Shown here: piece after piece, positions 16,144 through 25,301 of the stretch
How the letters are laid out: each line of letters opens with the position of its first letter
Numbering within the stretch: the first letter of the stretch is position 1
Assembly: GCF_946480305.1 (NCBI RefSeq)
Contig: NZ_CAMLJQ010000009.1
Span: 1-64,000, forward strand
Length of the DNA: 64,000 nucleotides
Origin: an uncultured Caldimonas sp.
Lineage (GTDB): Bacteria > Pseudomonadota > Gammaproteobacteria > Burkholderiales > Burkholderiaceae
Reading direction: 5' to 3'
Position numbers and translations under genes: made by a program
Notes under the pieces: model-generated
What the model was told of the DNA's origin: nothing
The model's input: the letters and a program-made list of their open reading frames with translations, nothing else
Databases searched by the model: none

Positions 16144-16551
16144 ATGAACGTTCGCAGGTTTGCGCTGATCTACGGCATCGTTTTTCTGCTCGTGGGCATC
16201 GCCGGCTTCATCCCGGGCTTGACGGCCGAACACACCCACCCTGACGTCGAGGTGACCGCCGGGCTGGGGCTGCTGATGGGGCTGTTTCCGGTGAACGTGC
16301 TGCACAACCTCTTCCATGCCGCGTTCGGCGTCTGGGGGCTGGTGGCCTCGCGTGGCTTCGGGGCGGCCCGCCTCTATGCCCGGGCCGTGGGCGTGATCTA
16401 TGCCGCGCTGGCCGTGATGGGCCTCATCCCGGCGCTGCGGCTCTACACGACCTTCGGGCTTTTGCCGCTGTATGGGCACGATGTGTGGCTGCACGTCGCA
16501 CTGGCGGCGATCGCGCTTTACTTCGGCTTCCGCCGCGACGAAGAGCGCTGA
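16144..16551 (+). CDS. DUF4383 membrane protein
   Basis: A 135-residue protein with four predicted membrane helices (about 6-24, 38-60, 76-96, 108-127). The DUF4383 pattern NVLHNLFHAAFGVWGL is clear. AAGGA precedes the ATG at 16144. It follows ctaD by 80 bp on the same strand and may be cotranscribed. No function is known. Confidence 0.85.
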   Translation: MNVRRFALIYGIVFLLVGIAGFIPGLTAEHTHPDVEVTAGLGLLMGLFPVNVLHNLFHAAFGVWGLVASRGFGAARLYARAVGVIYAALAVMGLIPALRLYTTFGLLPLYGHDVWLHVALAAIALYFGFRRDEER

Positions 16552-16570
16552 ACCTCAGGCCGGTCGCACC

Positions 16571-17083
16571 GTGTCACCCGTCGCCGTCATGCCGTCTGTC
16601 GATACCGCCGGCGAATCCGGGGCGGCGCGGGTGGGCCGCCAAGAGGGCGCGCTGTACTGGGATCTGCGCCGCAACTGCTCGCTCACGCCGCGCCAGTGCC
16701 TCGCATCGCTGAGTGCGCTGGCGGCGATCACCGTCGCGGTTGCGCTGGCCCTGTGGGCGGCGGGCTTTCCGCTGGTCGCATTGTTCGCGGCGATGGAGGT
16801 CGGGGCCATCGCGCTGGCCCTGATGCAGTACGCAAGGCACGCACGCGACGGCGAAACGGTCACGCTCGACGGCGGCTGCGTCGAGATACGGAGCCTGAAC
16901 GGCGGCAGCGCCTCGACCGAGCGCTTCGACGCTTGCTGGGTCACGGTGGAGCGGGCGCGCTGTGCGGGCGATCCGATCGTGCTGCGGCAATGCGGGCGCG
17001 TCGTGCAGTTGGGGCGTCAGATCCGCCCTGCCCGGCGCCGTGCGATAGAGCAGGAGCTGCGGGGCGCGCTTCTCAGCCGCTAG
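16571..17083 (+). CDS. DUF2244 membrane protein
   Basis: About 170 residues, with LYWDLRRNCSLTPRQ before a pair of adjacent membrane helices, then a soluble beta-rich domain with VTVERARCAGDPIVLRQCG and the basic helix RPARRRAIEQELRGAL. These are DUF2244 features; the family often neighbours cytochrome oxidase genes, as here. The start is uncertain: GTG 16571 or ATG 16589, neither with a strong ribosome site. It is 19 bp after the DUF4383 gene. Confidence 0.8.
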   Translation: MSPVAVMPSVDTAGESGAARVGRQEGALYWDLRRNCSLTPRQCLASLSALAAITVAVALALWAAGFPLVALFAAMEVGAIALALMQYARHARDGETVTLDGGCVEIRSLNGGSASTERFDACWVTVERARCAGDPIVLRQCGRVVQLGRQIRPARRRAIEQELRGALLSR

Positions 17084-17108
17084 TGCGCTGCCCCGCAGGC
17101 GGGCCGCG

Positions 17109-17633
17109 CTAACGCTGGCTCGGCGCCGACATGTGCGACCGCGTGTGCTCCCATGCCCAGCGCGCCATCGGCTCGGCCTGGGGCCAGCCGAGCATGGAGC
17201 GGCCGCGCACGCCCTGCCACTCGGCCTGCAACGGGTCGCTGACCTCTTCCCAGTTCGATGCCGACGGGAAGCGGGTCGCGGCATCGAAGCCTAGGCGGTA
17301 GGCCGGTTCGCAGTCTTCATAGTTGGCCGCCGACACCTGCTCGGGCTGCGCGGCATGTTGTTCACGCCAGTACGCATCGTCGTATGGCGGCGCGGGCCGG
17401 CCTTGGGCGGCGCCCTGGGCGAGGGCCACGCCCGCTGCGGCGCCCGCCGCCGCGCCCGGGATGATCCCCAACGGGCCCGCGAGCATGCCCCCGGCCGCGC
17501 CCAACGCGGCTCCCGCCACGCCGGCGCCTGCCGCCATGGCCGGGCTGTCGCCGAGCACCTTCTTCACGGTGCCACCGATGCCGGGCTGCTCGTCGTGCGA
17601 GCCCTGTTCGTTGCGTTTGTCCAGCTCGTCCAT
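17109..17633 (-). CDS. Glycine-zipper protein, unknown
   Basis: A 174-residue protein with AGGAG before the ATG. A Gly/Ala-rich zipper at about 35-78 (GAALGAAGGMLAGPLGIIPG and more) could insert into membranes. The C-terminal soluble part has YRLGFDAATRF and a WEEVS...W...RG..MLGWPQAEP..RWAWE pattern typical of conserved stress-associated hypothetical proteins. It converges with the DUF2244 gene. Confidence 0.7.
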   Translation of the reverse strand: MDELDKRNEQGSHDEQPGIGGTVKKVLGDSPAMAAGAGVAGAALGAAGGMLAGPLGIIPGAAAGAAAGVALAQGAAQGRPAPPYDDAYWREQHAAQPEQVSAANYEDCEPAYRLGFDAATRFPSASNWEEVSDPLQAEWQGVRGRSMLGWPQAEPMARWAWEHTRSHMSAPSQR

Positions 17634-17823
17634 TTGCTACTCCTATCGGTTTCAGGGTCGGCGCAGCCCACCAGCCTGGCAAGGGCTGCACCGTCGCCCC
17701 GACCGTCGCAAACGGCATGCCGCGCGGCACCGGCATGCAGGCGTGCCGTTTGCAACCAAGCCAGAGCGAGCCTCGGCCGCAAAGGCAGGGCATTCACCGG
17801 TCACTTCAACAAGGCATTTCTCC

Positions 17824-18153
17824 ATGAACACCAAGGCACTCCTGCTGCTGCTCGGCGCGACCGCGCTTCTGAGCATGACAAAGCGCACTTCCGCGGCCCG
17901 GCGCAGCACGGCCCGCTCGGGGCTACCGACTCAGGCCGACGATGCCTCTCCTGCCGCAGCGGCGGGGAGCTTCGGCGTCGGCGCCATCGACCCGGCCGAA
18001 CGCCTGCGGGAAAGCGGCGTCGCCAGCCCGCTGGGCGGCTCCGGCACACCGATCGGCACTGGCGTGCAGAACGACGACCTCTTTGCTTCTTCCTCGGCGC
18101 AGGGCCCGGATCCGGTGGCCCCCGGCCTGCCGGACTTCACACGCGGTGCATGA
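17824..18153 (+). CDS. Small exported protein, unknown
   Basis: A 109-residue product starting MNTKALLLLLGATALLSMTK, a short signal-like segment. The remainder is Pro/Ala/Gly/Ser-rich and probably disordered. No domain recognised. It ends 25 bp before the MBL-fold gene on the same strand. Confidence 0.5.
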   Translation: MNTKALLLLLGATALLSMTKRTSAARRSTARSGLPTQADDASPAAAAGSFGVGAIDPAERLRESGVASPLGGSGTPIGTGVQNDDLFASSSAQGPDPVAPGLPDFTRGA

Positions 18154-18178
18154 AGCGCGCACCGCTGCGCCGACACCC

Positions 18179-19048
18179 ATGCGGGTCCACCACCTGAACT
18201 GCATCTCGACCTGCCCGCTGGGCGGCTGGCTGATGGACGGACGGGCGAGCAGCCTCCTCGAACGAGGCCGTCTCGCATGCCACTGCCTGTTGATCGAAAC
18301 GGGCGATGGGCTGGTGCTGGTCGACACCGGGCTGGGCCTGCGGGACGTGGCCGACCCGAAGGGCCGGCTGAGCCGCTTCTTCCTGACGCTGCTGAGCCCT
18401 GAGTTCCGCGAGGAGATGACGGCTCGCCGGCAGATCGAACGGCTCGGGTTCCGTGCCGCCGACGTGCGGCACATCGTGCTCACGCACCTGGATTTCGATC
18501 ATGCGGGCGGTCTGGACGATTTCCCTGAAGCGCAGGTCCACATGCTCGAACTGGAGCGCGTACACGCCACCGCGCAAAAGACGTGGCTGGACCGGCAACG
18601 CTTCCGCCCTCAGCAGTGGTCCACCCGCCCCAACTGGAGGACCTACCGCCCCGAGGAGGGCGAGCGCTGGCTCGGCTTCGAGCGGGCGCGGGAGCTGGTG
18701 GGGGTGCCACCCGGGATCGCACTCATCCCTCTGCCGGGGCACACGTTCGGGCACGCCGGCGTTGCGGTGGAGGGGCCGAGCGGATGGCTGCTCCATGCGG
18801 GGGACGCGTACTTTCACCATGACGAGATGAACGTGCACCACCCTCGTTGCACGGTGGGGCTGCGCTGCTACCAGGCATTGATGGAGAAGGACCGCAGCGC
18901 CCGTCTTGCCCAACAGGTGCGCCTGCGGGAACTGGCCGCCACCCGCGGCGCGTCGGTCGACCTCTTCTGCGCGCATGACCTGGAAGAGTTCGAGCGGCTG
19001 GCGGGGCGCAGCGCGGCGATCCCGCCACGGCATGTCGTGAGCGCTTAA
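18179..19048 (+). CDS. MBL-fold metallo-hydrolase
   Basis: A 289-residue cytosolic enzyme of the metallo-beta-lactamase fold. The dinuclear metal motif HLDFDHAGG is at about residues 102-110, an upstream strand holds VLVDTGLGLRD, a later metal ligand lies in PLPGHTFGHAG, and the bridging Asp in LLHAGDAYFH. The sequence resembles the lactonase/quorum-quenching AttM-like subgroup, but the substrate cannot be read. ATG 18179 is the first in-frame ATG after the upstream gene. Confidence 0.88.
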   Translation: MRVHHLNCISTCPLGGWLMDGRASSLLERGRLACHCLLIETGDGLVLVDTGLGLRDVADPKGRLSRFFLTLLSPEFREEMTARRQIERLGFRAADVRHIVLTHLDFDHAGGLDDFPEAQVHMLELERVHATAQKTWLDRQRFRPQQWSTRPNWRTYRPEEGERWLGFERARELVGVPPGIALIPLPGHTFGHAGVAVEGPSGWLLHAGDAYFHHDEMNVHHPRCTVGLRCYQALMEKDRSARLAQQVRLRELAATRGASVDLFCAHDLEEFERLAGRSAAIPPRHVVSA

Positions 19049-19111
19049 TACGCGGCTGCGGTGCTCGCCGGGCCAAACCGGTCGGCACCGCATGCCGCGT
19101 CAGGTGCCGCC

Positions 19112-20626
19112 TCACGTGCCGCAAAAGGTCTGGTAGCAGGCAGTGATTTCGGTGGCGGCCGGCTCGGCGTAGCGCGCATGCTGGGGCGCCTCGTCATACG
19201 GCTGGCGCAGCGCGGCAAGCATGCGCTCGAGCGGCGCCAGATCGCCATGCTCCGAAGCGGCGGTCAAGGCCTCTTCGACCAAATGGTTGCGGGGGATGAT
19301 CCACGGGTTGACGCGCCGCATGCGTTGCGCACGTGCTGCGGCATCGGCGTCGCCCCCGCCCTGCGCCTCGGTGCGCGCCCGCCATGCCGACAGCCAGGCA
19401 TCGAGTTCCGCACGCTCGCTGAACAGCCCGCGCAATCGGTCATCCTGGCCTTCGGCAGCATCGGCCAGGTAGCGCCACGCGAGCGTGAAGTCGACACCGT
19501 GCCGATGCAGCAGTTCGAGCCAGTCCTGCGCCAGTGTCTCGACGGCCTCGTCGTCCGCCAGTGCCTCGAGGCCGAGCTTGGCGCGCTGCCCCTTGAGCCA
19601 TTCGGCGCGGTAGAGCTGCGGAAACTCGTCGATCACCGCGGTGGCCTGCTCGACGGCGTTGGCGATCGCCGCTTCGCTCTCGTCGCCGGCCATCAGCGGC
19701 AGCAGCGTCTCGGCGAGCCGGGCGAGGTTCCAGCGCGCGATCAGCGGCTGGTTGCCGTAGGCATAGCGCCCGCCGTGGTCGATGGAGCTGAACACCGCCT
19801 CCGGGTCGTAGGCCTCGATGAAGGCGCAGGGGCCGTAATCGATGGTCTCGCCGGAGAGCGTCATGTTGTCGGTGTTCATCACGCCGTGGATGAAGCCCAC
19901 GTTCATCCATTGAGCCACCAGCGCCGCCTGCCGTTGCGCCACGCGGCGCAGCAGCGCGAGGTAGCGGTCGGCCGTGTTGCTCAGGTCCGGGTCGTGGCGT
20001 GCCAGCGTGTAGTCGGCGAGCATGCGCAGCCGCTCGGTGTCGCCCCGGGCCGCGAAGAACTGGAAGGTGCCCACGCGCAGGTGGCTGGCGGCCACGCGCG
20101 TCAGCACCGCGCCGGGCAACGTGCGTTCGCGGTAGACCTCCTCGCCCGTGGCCGCCACGGCGAGCGCACGCGTGGTCGGGATGCCGAGTGCGTGCATCGC
20201 CTCGCCGACCAGCACCTCGCGCAGCATCGGCCCCACCGCCGCCTTGCCGTCGCCTCCACGCGAGAACGGCGTGCGCCCCGAGCCCTTGAAGGCAATGTCG
20301 CGCCGCTGGCCCTGGCGGTCGATCACCTCGCCGACCAGCAGGGCCCGGCCGTCGCCGAGTTGAGGCGAGAACCCGCCGAACTGGTGGCCGGCATAGGCCT
20401 GCGCCAGCGGCTCCGCGCCGGCCGGGAGGCGGTTGCCGGCAAACACCGCCGCCCCCTCGTCGCCGGAGAGCGCCTGCGCGTCGAGCCGCAATTCCTCGGC
20501 CAGCGGCCGATTGAAGAACAGCAGCCGCGGTGCGGGAACGGTGGCAGGCTCCCAGCGCACGTAAAAGCCGGGGAGGTCCCGCGCGTAGGAGTTGTCGAAA
20601 TCAAAGCCGAGCGTCGATGCAGACAT
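19112..20626 (-). CDS. selO: Protein adenylyltransferase SelO (YdiU)
   Basis: A 504-residue pseudokinase-fold enzyme that transfers AMP to protein Ser/Thr/Tyr. Family blocks are all present: NSYARDLPGFYV, QAYAGHQFGGFSPQLGDGRA, FKGSGRTPFSRGGDG, then GFIHGVMNTDNM and the metal-binding IDYGPCAFI. The antepenultimate residue is Cys (YQTFCGT); in eukaryotic SelO this position is selenocysteine. I chose ATG 20626; a longer form starts 24 codons upstream. It is divergent from the small membrane gene at 20802. Confidence 0.95.
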   Translation of the reverse strand: MSASTLGFDFDNSYARDLPGFYVRWEPATVPAPRLLFFNRPLAEELRLDAQALSGDEGAAVFAGNRLPAGAEPLAQAYAGHQFGGFSPQLGDGRALLVGEVIDRQGQRRDIAFKGSGRTPFSRGGDGKAAVGPMLREVLVGEAMHALGIPTTRALAVAATGEEVYRERTLPGAVLTRVAASHLRVGTFQFFAARGDTERLRMLADYTLARHDPDLSNTADRYLALLRRVAQRQAALVAQWMNVGFIHGVMNTDNMTLSGETIDYGPCAFIEAYDPEAVFSSIDHGGRYAYGNQPLIARWNLARLAETLLPLMAGDESEAAIANAVEQATAVIDEFPQLYRAEWLKGQRAKLGLEALADDEAVETLAQDWLELLHRHGVDFTLAWRYLADAAEGQDDRLRGLFSERAELDAWLSAWRARTEAQGGGDADAAARAQRMRRVNPWIIPRNHLVEEALTAASEHGDLAPLERMLAALRQPYDEAPQHARYAEPAATEITACYQTFCGT

Positions 20627-20708
20627 GGGGTGCATTCTTGCCTGGAGCCGGCTTGGCTGCTGCGGCCCTTCCCGATGCCATGGCTGCAGGGGTGCCATTC
20701 ACCGACGC

Positions 20709-20736
20709 CCGCACACCGCAGGCAGACGGTGTGCGG
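20709..20736. promoter_or_regulatory. Perfect 10-bp inverted repeat between divergent genes
   Basis: CCGCACACCG and CGGTGTGCGG with an 8-bp spacer lie between selO and the plus-strand membrane gene. No T-run follows on either side, so an operator is more likely than a terminator. Confidence 0.5.
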
Positions 20737-20801
20737 CCCGATCGGGGCCAGGCTGCCCACCAGCTTGGCTCACCGCAGAACCGTGGCAATAATTGCGCCC
20801 C

Positions 20802-21017
20802 ATGACCTTCTTCTACTGGCTCATGGGCCTGCTCATCGTCGGCACGCTGGTGCCGTCAGCACTGTTCATGGTGCTGTACGCCGTCACCGGCGAGAACCTG
20901 CACGCCAAGCGGGCCAGCCACTTCTGGGGCTACACGCGTTCGTTCGCGCTGTTCGGCTTCAACGTGCTGGTGTGGGGGCACGTGGCGGCCGGCCTCTGGA
21001 GCGTGTGGTTCCCCTGA
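20802..21017 (+). CDS. Small two-helix membrane protein
   Basis: A 71-residue protein (MTFFYWLMGLLIVGTLVPSA...) with helices at about 5-27 and 47-66 and a short charged loop (TGENLHAKRASHFWG). Similar short proteins are conserved in Burkholderiales; no function is known. A weak hairpin GGCCGGC/GCCGGCC at 21020-21039 separates it from convergent cueR. Confidence 0.7.
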   Translation: MTFFYWLMGLLIVGTLVPSALFMVLYAVTGENLHAKRASHFWGYTRSFALFGFNVLVWGHVAAGLWSVWFP

Positions 21018-21065
21018 AAGGCCGGCCCTCTTGCCGGCCCATCGCCTCGGAAGGCCGCCCTCTCG

Positions 21066-21548
21066 TCATCGATCGTGCTTGTGCCGCGCTTCGCGCAGTC
21101 CGTGTGTCGGCGGTCGCGGGCCCTGCCCGTTGCCTGCCGGTGCGCTGGCTTCATCGGCCAGGGTTTCGATGATCGGGCACTCGGGGCGGTCGTCCCCGTG
21201 GCAGCAGTGCACCAGGTGCTCCAGCGTCGCCTTCATCGCCTGCAGCTCCTGCAGCTTCGCTTCGAGCTCGTCGATGTGTGCCTGCGCCAATGCCTTCACC
21301 TGCCGGCTGGGGCGCTTGCGGTCCTGCCAGAGCGCGAGCAGCTCGCGGATCTGCTCGAGCGAGAAGCCCAGGTCGCGCGACTGGCGGATGAAGCGCAGCG
21401 TGTGCAGGTCCCGCTCGTTGTACTGCCGGTAGCCCGCCTCGGTGCGCGTGGCTTCGGGGAAGAGGCCGAGGCTTTCATAGTGGCGGATCATCTTGGCGGA
21501 CACGCCGGTCGCCTTGGCCGCCTGGCCGATGTTCATCAAACCTTGCAT
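21066..21548 (-). CDS. cueR: Copper-responsive MerR-family activator CueR
   Basis: A 160-residue regulator. The N-terminal winged helix holds MNIGQAAKATGVSAKMIRHY and RTEAGYRQYNERD; a dimer helix follows. The Cu(I) loop is HCCHGDDRPECPI, with C116 and C124 eight apart as in E. coli CueR. It should activate the two 19-bp-spacer promoters at 9594-9624 and 24028-24058. It lies 17 bp behind copA, so it is cotranscribed with and controls that gene. The C-terminal tail is His/Arg-rich. A start four codons later (ATG 21536) is also possible. Confidence 0.93.
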   Translation of the reverse strand: MQGLMNIGQAAKATGVSAKMIRHYESLGLFPEATRTEAGYRQYNERDLHTLRFIRQSRDLGFSLEQIRELLALWQDRKRPSRQVKALAQAHIDELEAKLQELQAMKATLEHLVHCCHGDDRPECPIIETLADEASAPAGNGQGPRPPTHGLREARHKHDR

Positions 21549-21565
21549 GGTGCGCGCTCCTGTCG

Positions 21566-23995
21566 TCAGGCGAGTTTGTCGTCGGCAGCAGTGTGGGCCG
21601 TGGGGCGCCACCGCCGCAGCATCAGCGCATTGGTGACCACGCTGACGCTGCTGAAGGCCATCGCGGCGCCCGCGATCACGGGGCTCAGCAAGCCCACCGC
21701 CGCAAGCGGAATGCCGAGCACGTTGTAGGCGAACGCCCAGAACAGGCCCTGCTTGATCTTGCTGTAGGTGCGGCGCGACACGTCGATCGCATCCGCCACC
21801 AGCCGGGGGTCGCCTCGCATCAGCGTCACGCCGGCGGTTTCCATCGCCACGTCGGTGCCGGTCGACATCGCGATGCCCACCTGCGCCGCTGCCAAGGCAG
21901 GCGCGTCGTTGATGCCGTCGCCCACCATGGCCACCACCTTGCCGGTGGCACGCAGTTGCTGGATCACGGCGGCCTTGTCGCCGGGCAGCACCTCGGCCCG
22001 CACCTCGTCGATGCCCAACTCTCTTGCCACTGCGTTGGCGCTGCCCTGGTTGTCACCCGTCAGCATGATGGTCGCGACCTTGAGTTCGCGCAGGCGGGCC
22101 AGCGCCTCCCGGGCAGCGGGCTTGATGGTGTCGCCGAACGCGAGCAGCCCGAGCAGCTCGTGCCTGCCCTCGCCCTTGCGCATCAGCCACGAGACCGTCC
22201 TGCCTTCGCCTTCGAGCCTGCGTGCATCCGCGGCCAGGCCGGCCGGGTCGAGCCCCATCTCGCGCAGCAACCGGCTGCTGCCCAGCGCAAGCACTTCAGC
22301 ACCCACGGCCGCTTCGAGCCCACGGCCGGGCAACGCGTTCACCTCGCGGGCCTCGGGGACGGCGATCCCTTCCTCACGCGCCCGCTGCATCACCGCATGT
22401 GCCAGCGGGTGCTCGCTCGACGCCTGCAGCGCCGCCGCCAGGCGCAGCACCTCGTCGCGCGACCCGCCCGCGGCAGGCACCACGGCCACCAGGGCGGGCT
22501 TGCCTTCGGTCAGCGTGCCGGTCTTGTCGAAAGCCACGGCCGTCACGGCGTGCGCGACCTCCAGCGCTTCGGCATCCTTGATCAGCACGCCATGCCGGGC
22601 GGCCACGCCGGTGCCCACCATGATCGCGGTGGGCGTGGCGAGCCCCAGCGCACAGGGGCAGGCGATCACCAGCACGGCCACGGCGTTGATGAGGGCCTGC
22701 TCCCAATCACCGGACACGGCCACCCAGCCGAGAAAGGTGACGAGCGCCACGGCCAGCACGACCGGCACGAACACCGCGCTGACCCGATCGACGATGCGCT
22801 GGATCGGCGCCTTGGCCGCCTGGGCGGACTCCACCATGCGGATGATCCGCGCCAATGTGGTTTCGGTGCCGATGGCGAGCGTGCGGATCGTCAGCGCACC
22901 CTCGGCGTTGATGGAGCCGCCGGTGACGCGGTCGCCTGCAGACTTGGCGACCGGCAGGCTTTCTCCGGTGATCAGCGATTCGTCCACGTGCGTGCGGCCT
23001 TCGACGATCTCGCCGTCCACCGGCACCCGATCGCCGGGGCGCACGAGCACTATGTCGCCGACCGCGACCTCTTCCACCGGCACCTCCACGTCGCCCTCGG
23101 GCCGCCGCACCACCGCTACGGCGGGGCGCAAGGCGTTGAGCGCGCGGATGGCATCGGCCGTCTGGCGCTTGGCGCGGCCTTCCAGCCACTTGCCGAGCAA
23201 CACCAGCGTGATGACCGCCGCCGACGCCTCGAAGTACAGGTGCGGCATGCCATGCCCGGCATGCTCGACCAGCAGGTAGGCCGACAAGCCGTAGGCCGCC
23301 GACGTGCCCAGTGCCACGAGCAGGTCCATGTTGCCGGTGCCGGCCCGCACAGCCTTCCAGCCGGCGCGGTAGAACCTCCAGCCGAGCCAGAACTGCACCG
23401 GCGTGGCCAATGCGAGCTGCAGCCAGCCATCGAGCATCGCGTGCACGCCGAACAATTCGAGCAGCATCGGCGCGACCAGCGGCAGCGTCAGCAGAGCACT
23501 CAGCGCCACCGGCCACCACTCGGGCCAGCGTGGGGCAGCGGCCGGTGCGGCGGCCTGCTCGTCCTTTGCGGCATAACCGGCGCGCTCGACGGCAGCCTTC
23601 AATTGCGCATCCGACACCGAACCCAGTGCACGCACGGTGGCCCGCTCGGTGGCCAGGTTGACGCTGGCGGCCAGCACGCCTGGCACCTTGAGCAGCGCCT
23701 TTTCCACCCGGGCCACACAAGAAGCGCAGGTCATGCCTTCGATGCGCAGCCGCGTCTCGCGCTCGGCCACCTCGTAGCCCGCCTTGCGGACCGCATCGGC
23801 CAGCGTGGCCACGCTCGCCTGGCCGTTCGACTGCACGTAGGCTTCCTCGGTCGCGAGGTTGACGCTCACGTCGGTGACGCCGGGCACCTTCTTCAATGAC
23901 TTTTCCACGCGCGTCACGCACGAGGCGCAGGTCATGCCGGTCACCGGCAGCCTCAGGCCGGTGGTGGGAGACAGGGTTGCGCTGCTGCTGTTCAT
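21566..23995 (-). CDS. copA: Cu(I)-exporting P1B-type ATPase CopA
   Basis: An 809-residue inner-membrane pump. It has two HMA metal-binding domains with GMTCASC at 20-26 and 87-93, eight expected membrane helices, transport motif CPC at 446-448, TGES at about 343-346, phosphorylated D490 in DKTGT, and [12 protein letters not shown] near the end. GAAGGA lies about eight bases before the ATG. It differs from the other copper ATPase in this window by having HMA domains rather than a His-rich head, so the two pumps may handle different metal pools. Transcribed from the CueR-type promoter just upstream. Confidence 0.95.
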   Translation of the reverse strand: MNSSSATLSPTTGLRLPVTGMTCASCVTRVEKSLKKVPGVTDVSVNLATEEAYVQSNGQASVATLADAVRKAGYEVAERETRLRIEGMTCASCVARVEKALLKVPGVLAASVNLATERATVRALGSVSDAQLKAAVERAGYAAKDEQAAAPAAAPRWPEWWPVALSALLTLPLVAPMLLELFGVHAMLDGWLQLALATPVQFWLGWRFYRAGWKAVRAGTGNMDLLVALGTSAAYGLSAYLLVEHAGHGMPHLYFEASAAVITLVLLGKWLEGRAKRQTADAIRALNALRPAVAVVRRPEGDVEVPVEEVAVGDIVLVRPGDRVPVDGEIVEGRTHVDESLITGESLPVAKSAGDRVTGGSINAEGALTIRTLAIGTETTLARIIRMVESAQAAKAPIQRIVDRVSAVFVPVVLAVALVTFLGWVAVSGDWEQALINAVAVLVIACPCALGLATPTAIMVGTGVAARHGVLIKDAEALEVAHAVTAVAFDKTGTLTEGKPALVAVVPAAGGSRDEVLRLAAALQASSEHPLAHAVMQRAREEGIAVPEAREVNALPGRGLEAAVGAEVLALGSSRLLREMGLDPAGLAADARRLEGEGRTVSWLMRKGEGRHELLGLLAFGDTIKPAAREALARLRELKVATIMLTGDNQGSANAVARELGIDEVRAEVLPGDKAAVIQQLRATGKVVAMVGDGINDAPALAAAQVGIAMSTGTDVAMETAGVTLMRGDPRLVADAIDVSRRTYSKIKQGLFWAFAYNVLGIPLAAVGLLSPVIAGAAMAFSSVSVVTNALMLRRWRPTAHTAADDKLA

Positions 23996-24027
23996 GCCGG
24001 TTCCTTCAAGATGTCCTGGATGCAGCG

Positions 24028-24058
24028 ATCCTCGACCTTCCCATCATGTCAGGGTCAA
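24028..24058 (-). promoter_or_regulatory. CueR-type promoter of copA
   Basis: On the minus strand TTGACC (24053-24058) and GAGGAT (24028-24033) are separated by 19 bp carrying a dyad ending GGGAAGGTC. The -10 box is 33 bp before the copA ATG. Confidence 0.82.
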
Positions 24059-24179
24059 GCGGATCGTGTTGGAAACACCTCTGCCGACGGGGACATGGGC
24101 CAACGGTCGGTGCGCCTTCCCACGATGGAAAGCTGGAACATCATGATGCCGGCCGCGCCGGGGGCAGGCTGGAGCGCGG

Positions 24180-25136
24180 TCAAACGCGGCCGGCGCGGCT
24201 GTCTTCCAGCAGCTTCACGAGGGTGTGCAGCACGCGGTTGACGGGCGTGGGCACACCCAGCGCCTCGCCCCGGCGCACCACCAGCCCGTTGAGGTGGTCG
24301 ATCTCGCTGCGCCTGCCGCGTGCCATGTCCTGCGCGGTGGACGAATACTGCCCCGGCATGGTCTCGGCAATGCGCCGCACCGCGGCCTGCACGTCGCCCG
24401 GGATCTCCACGCCGTCGGCCCGTGCGACCGCCATGCACTCGGCCACCACGTCGCGCATCACCTCCGGCACCCCGCCGCCTTGCACCAGCCGGCCATAGGG
24501 CAGTTGCGAGATGGCGGAGAGTGCGTTGTACGCGCAGTTGAGCACCAGCTTGGCCCACAAGGCCCCGCGCACGTTCTCGGAGACCTCGGCCGGCACCCCG
24601 GCTGCGGCCAGCATCTTCACCACCGCATCGCCGGCGCTCGACGGCTCGATCACCAGCTCACCCCGGCCGTGGTGCTTGACGTGGCCGGGTCCGGCCATCT
24701 CGGTGGCCACATACACCACGCTCGCCGCCACCTCGTGCGGCACCACGTTGCGCAGGCGCTCGGCGTTGTCCACGCCGTTCTGCAGCGTCAGCAGCAAGGC
24801 GCCAGGGGCCAGGTGCGGGCGCAGCTGCGCGCCGGCGCTCTCGGTATCGGTGGACTTCACGCAGAACAGCACCAGGCCCGCGTCGCGCACCGCGCTCGCG
24901 TCGGTGCTGGCTCGCAGGCGCACGCGTTCGTCGAACTGTTGCGTCTCCAGGCGCAGGCCGTCGCGTTCGATGGCTTGCACATGCTCAGGGCGTGCGATCA
25001 GCACCACCTCGTGACCCGCGCGCGCGAGCATGCCGCCGTAGTAGCAGCCGACCGCACCGGCGCCCATCACCGCGATCTTCTCGATGGATAAAGCGGGGCG
25101 CGCTTCTTGCGTGGAAACGGTCTCGGTGGCAGACAT
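24180..25136 (-). CDS. panE: 2-dehydropantoate 2-reductase family protein
   Basis: A 318-residue NADPH-dependent reductase of the ApbA/PanE fold. The dinucleotide motif is IAVMGAGAVGCYYGG at about 20-34; CVKSTDTE and LQNGVDNAERL are the usual middle blocks. The catalytic Lys lies in ALWAKLVLNCAYNAL, and SSTAQDMARGRRSEIDHLNG is the C-terminal signature. AGGAG precedes ATG 25136. Many genomes hold several ApbA-like paralogues, so ketopantoate as the substrate is probable, not certain. Confidence 0.88.
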   Translation of the reverse strand: MSATETVSTQEARPALSIEKIAVMGAGAVGCYYGGMLARAGHEVVLIARPEHVQAIERDGLRLETQQFDERVRLRASTDASAVRDAGLVLFCVKSTDTESAGAQLRPHLAPGALLLTLQNGVDNAERLRNVVPHEVAASVVYVATEMAGPGHVKHHGRGELVIEPSSAGDAVVKMLAAAGVPAEVSENVRGALWAKLVLNCAYNALSAISQLPYGRLVQGGGVPEVMRDVVAECMAVARADGVEIPGDVQAAVRRIAETMPGQYSSTAQDMARGRRSEIDHLNGLVVRRGEALGVPTPVNRVLHTLVKLLEDSRAGRV

Positions 25137-25301
25137 GCGGGAACTCCTGGCGAGGTGCAGGAGCGCGATGGTAGCCCGGCACGAAACGGGCTGCAGCGCA
25201 GGGTCGCGGCACCGAGCAAGTGCGTGCCTGCAACTTTGTGGGGGAAAGCGCGGGCGCGCGGCCCAATGCAGCAGAATGCCCGCCTTCCTGCCGAACCCAC
25301 C

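Noticed and set aside
19061..21172. 703-codon plus-strand frame
   Set aside because: Antisense to selO, whose conserved blocks are complete.
21593..23899. 768-codon plus-strand frame over copA
   Set aside because: Shadow of copA; no motifs and composition dominated by Arg, Gly, His.
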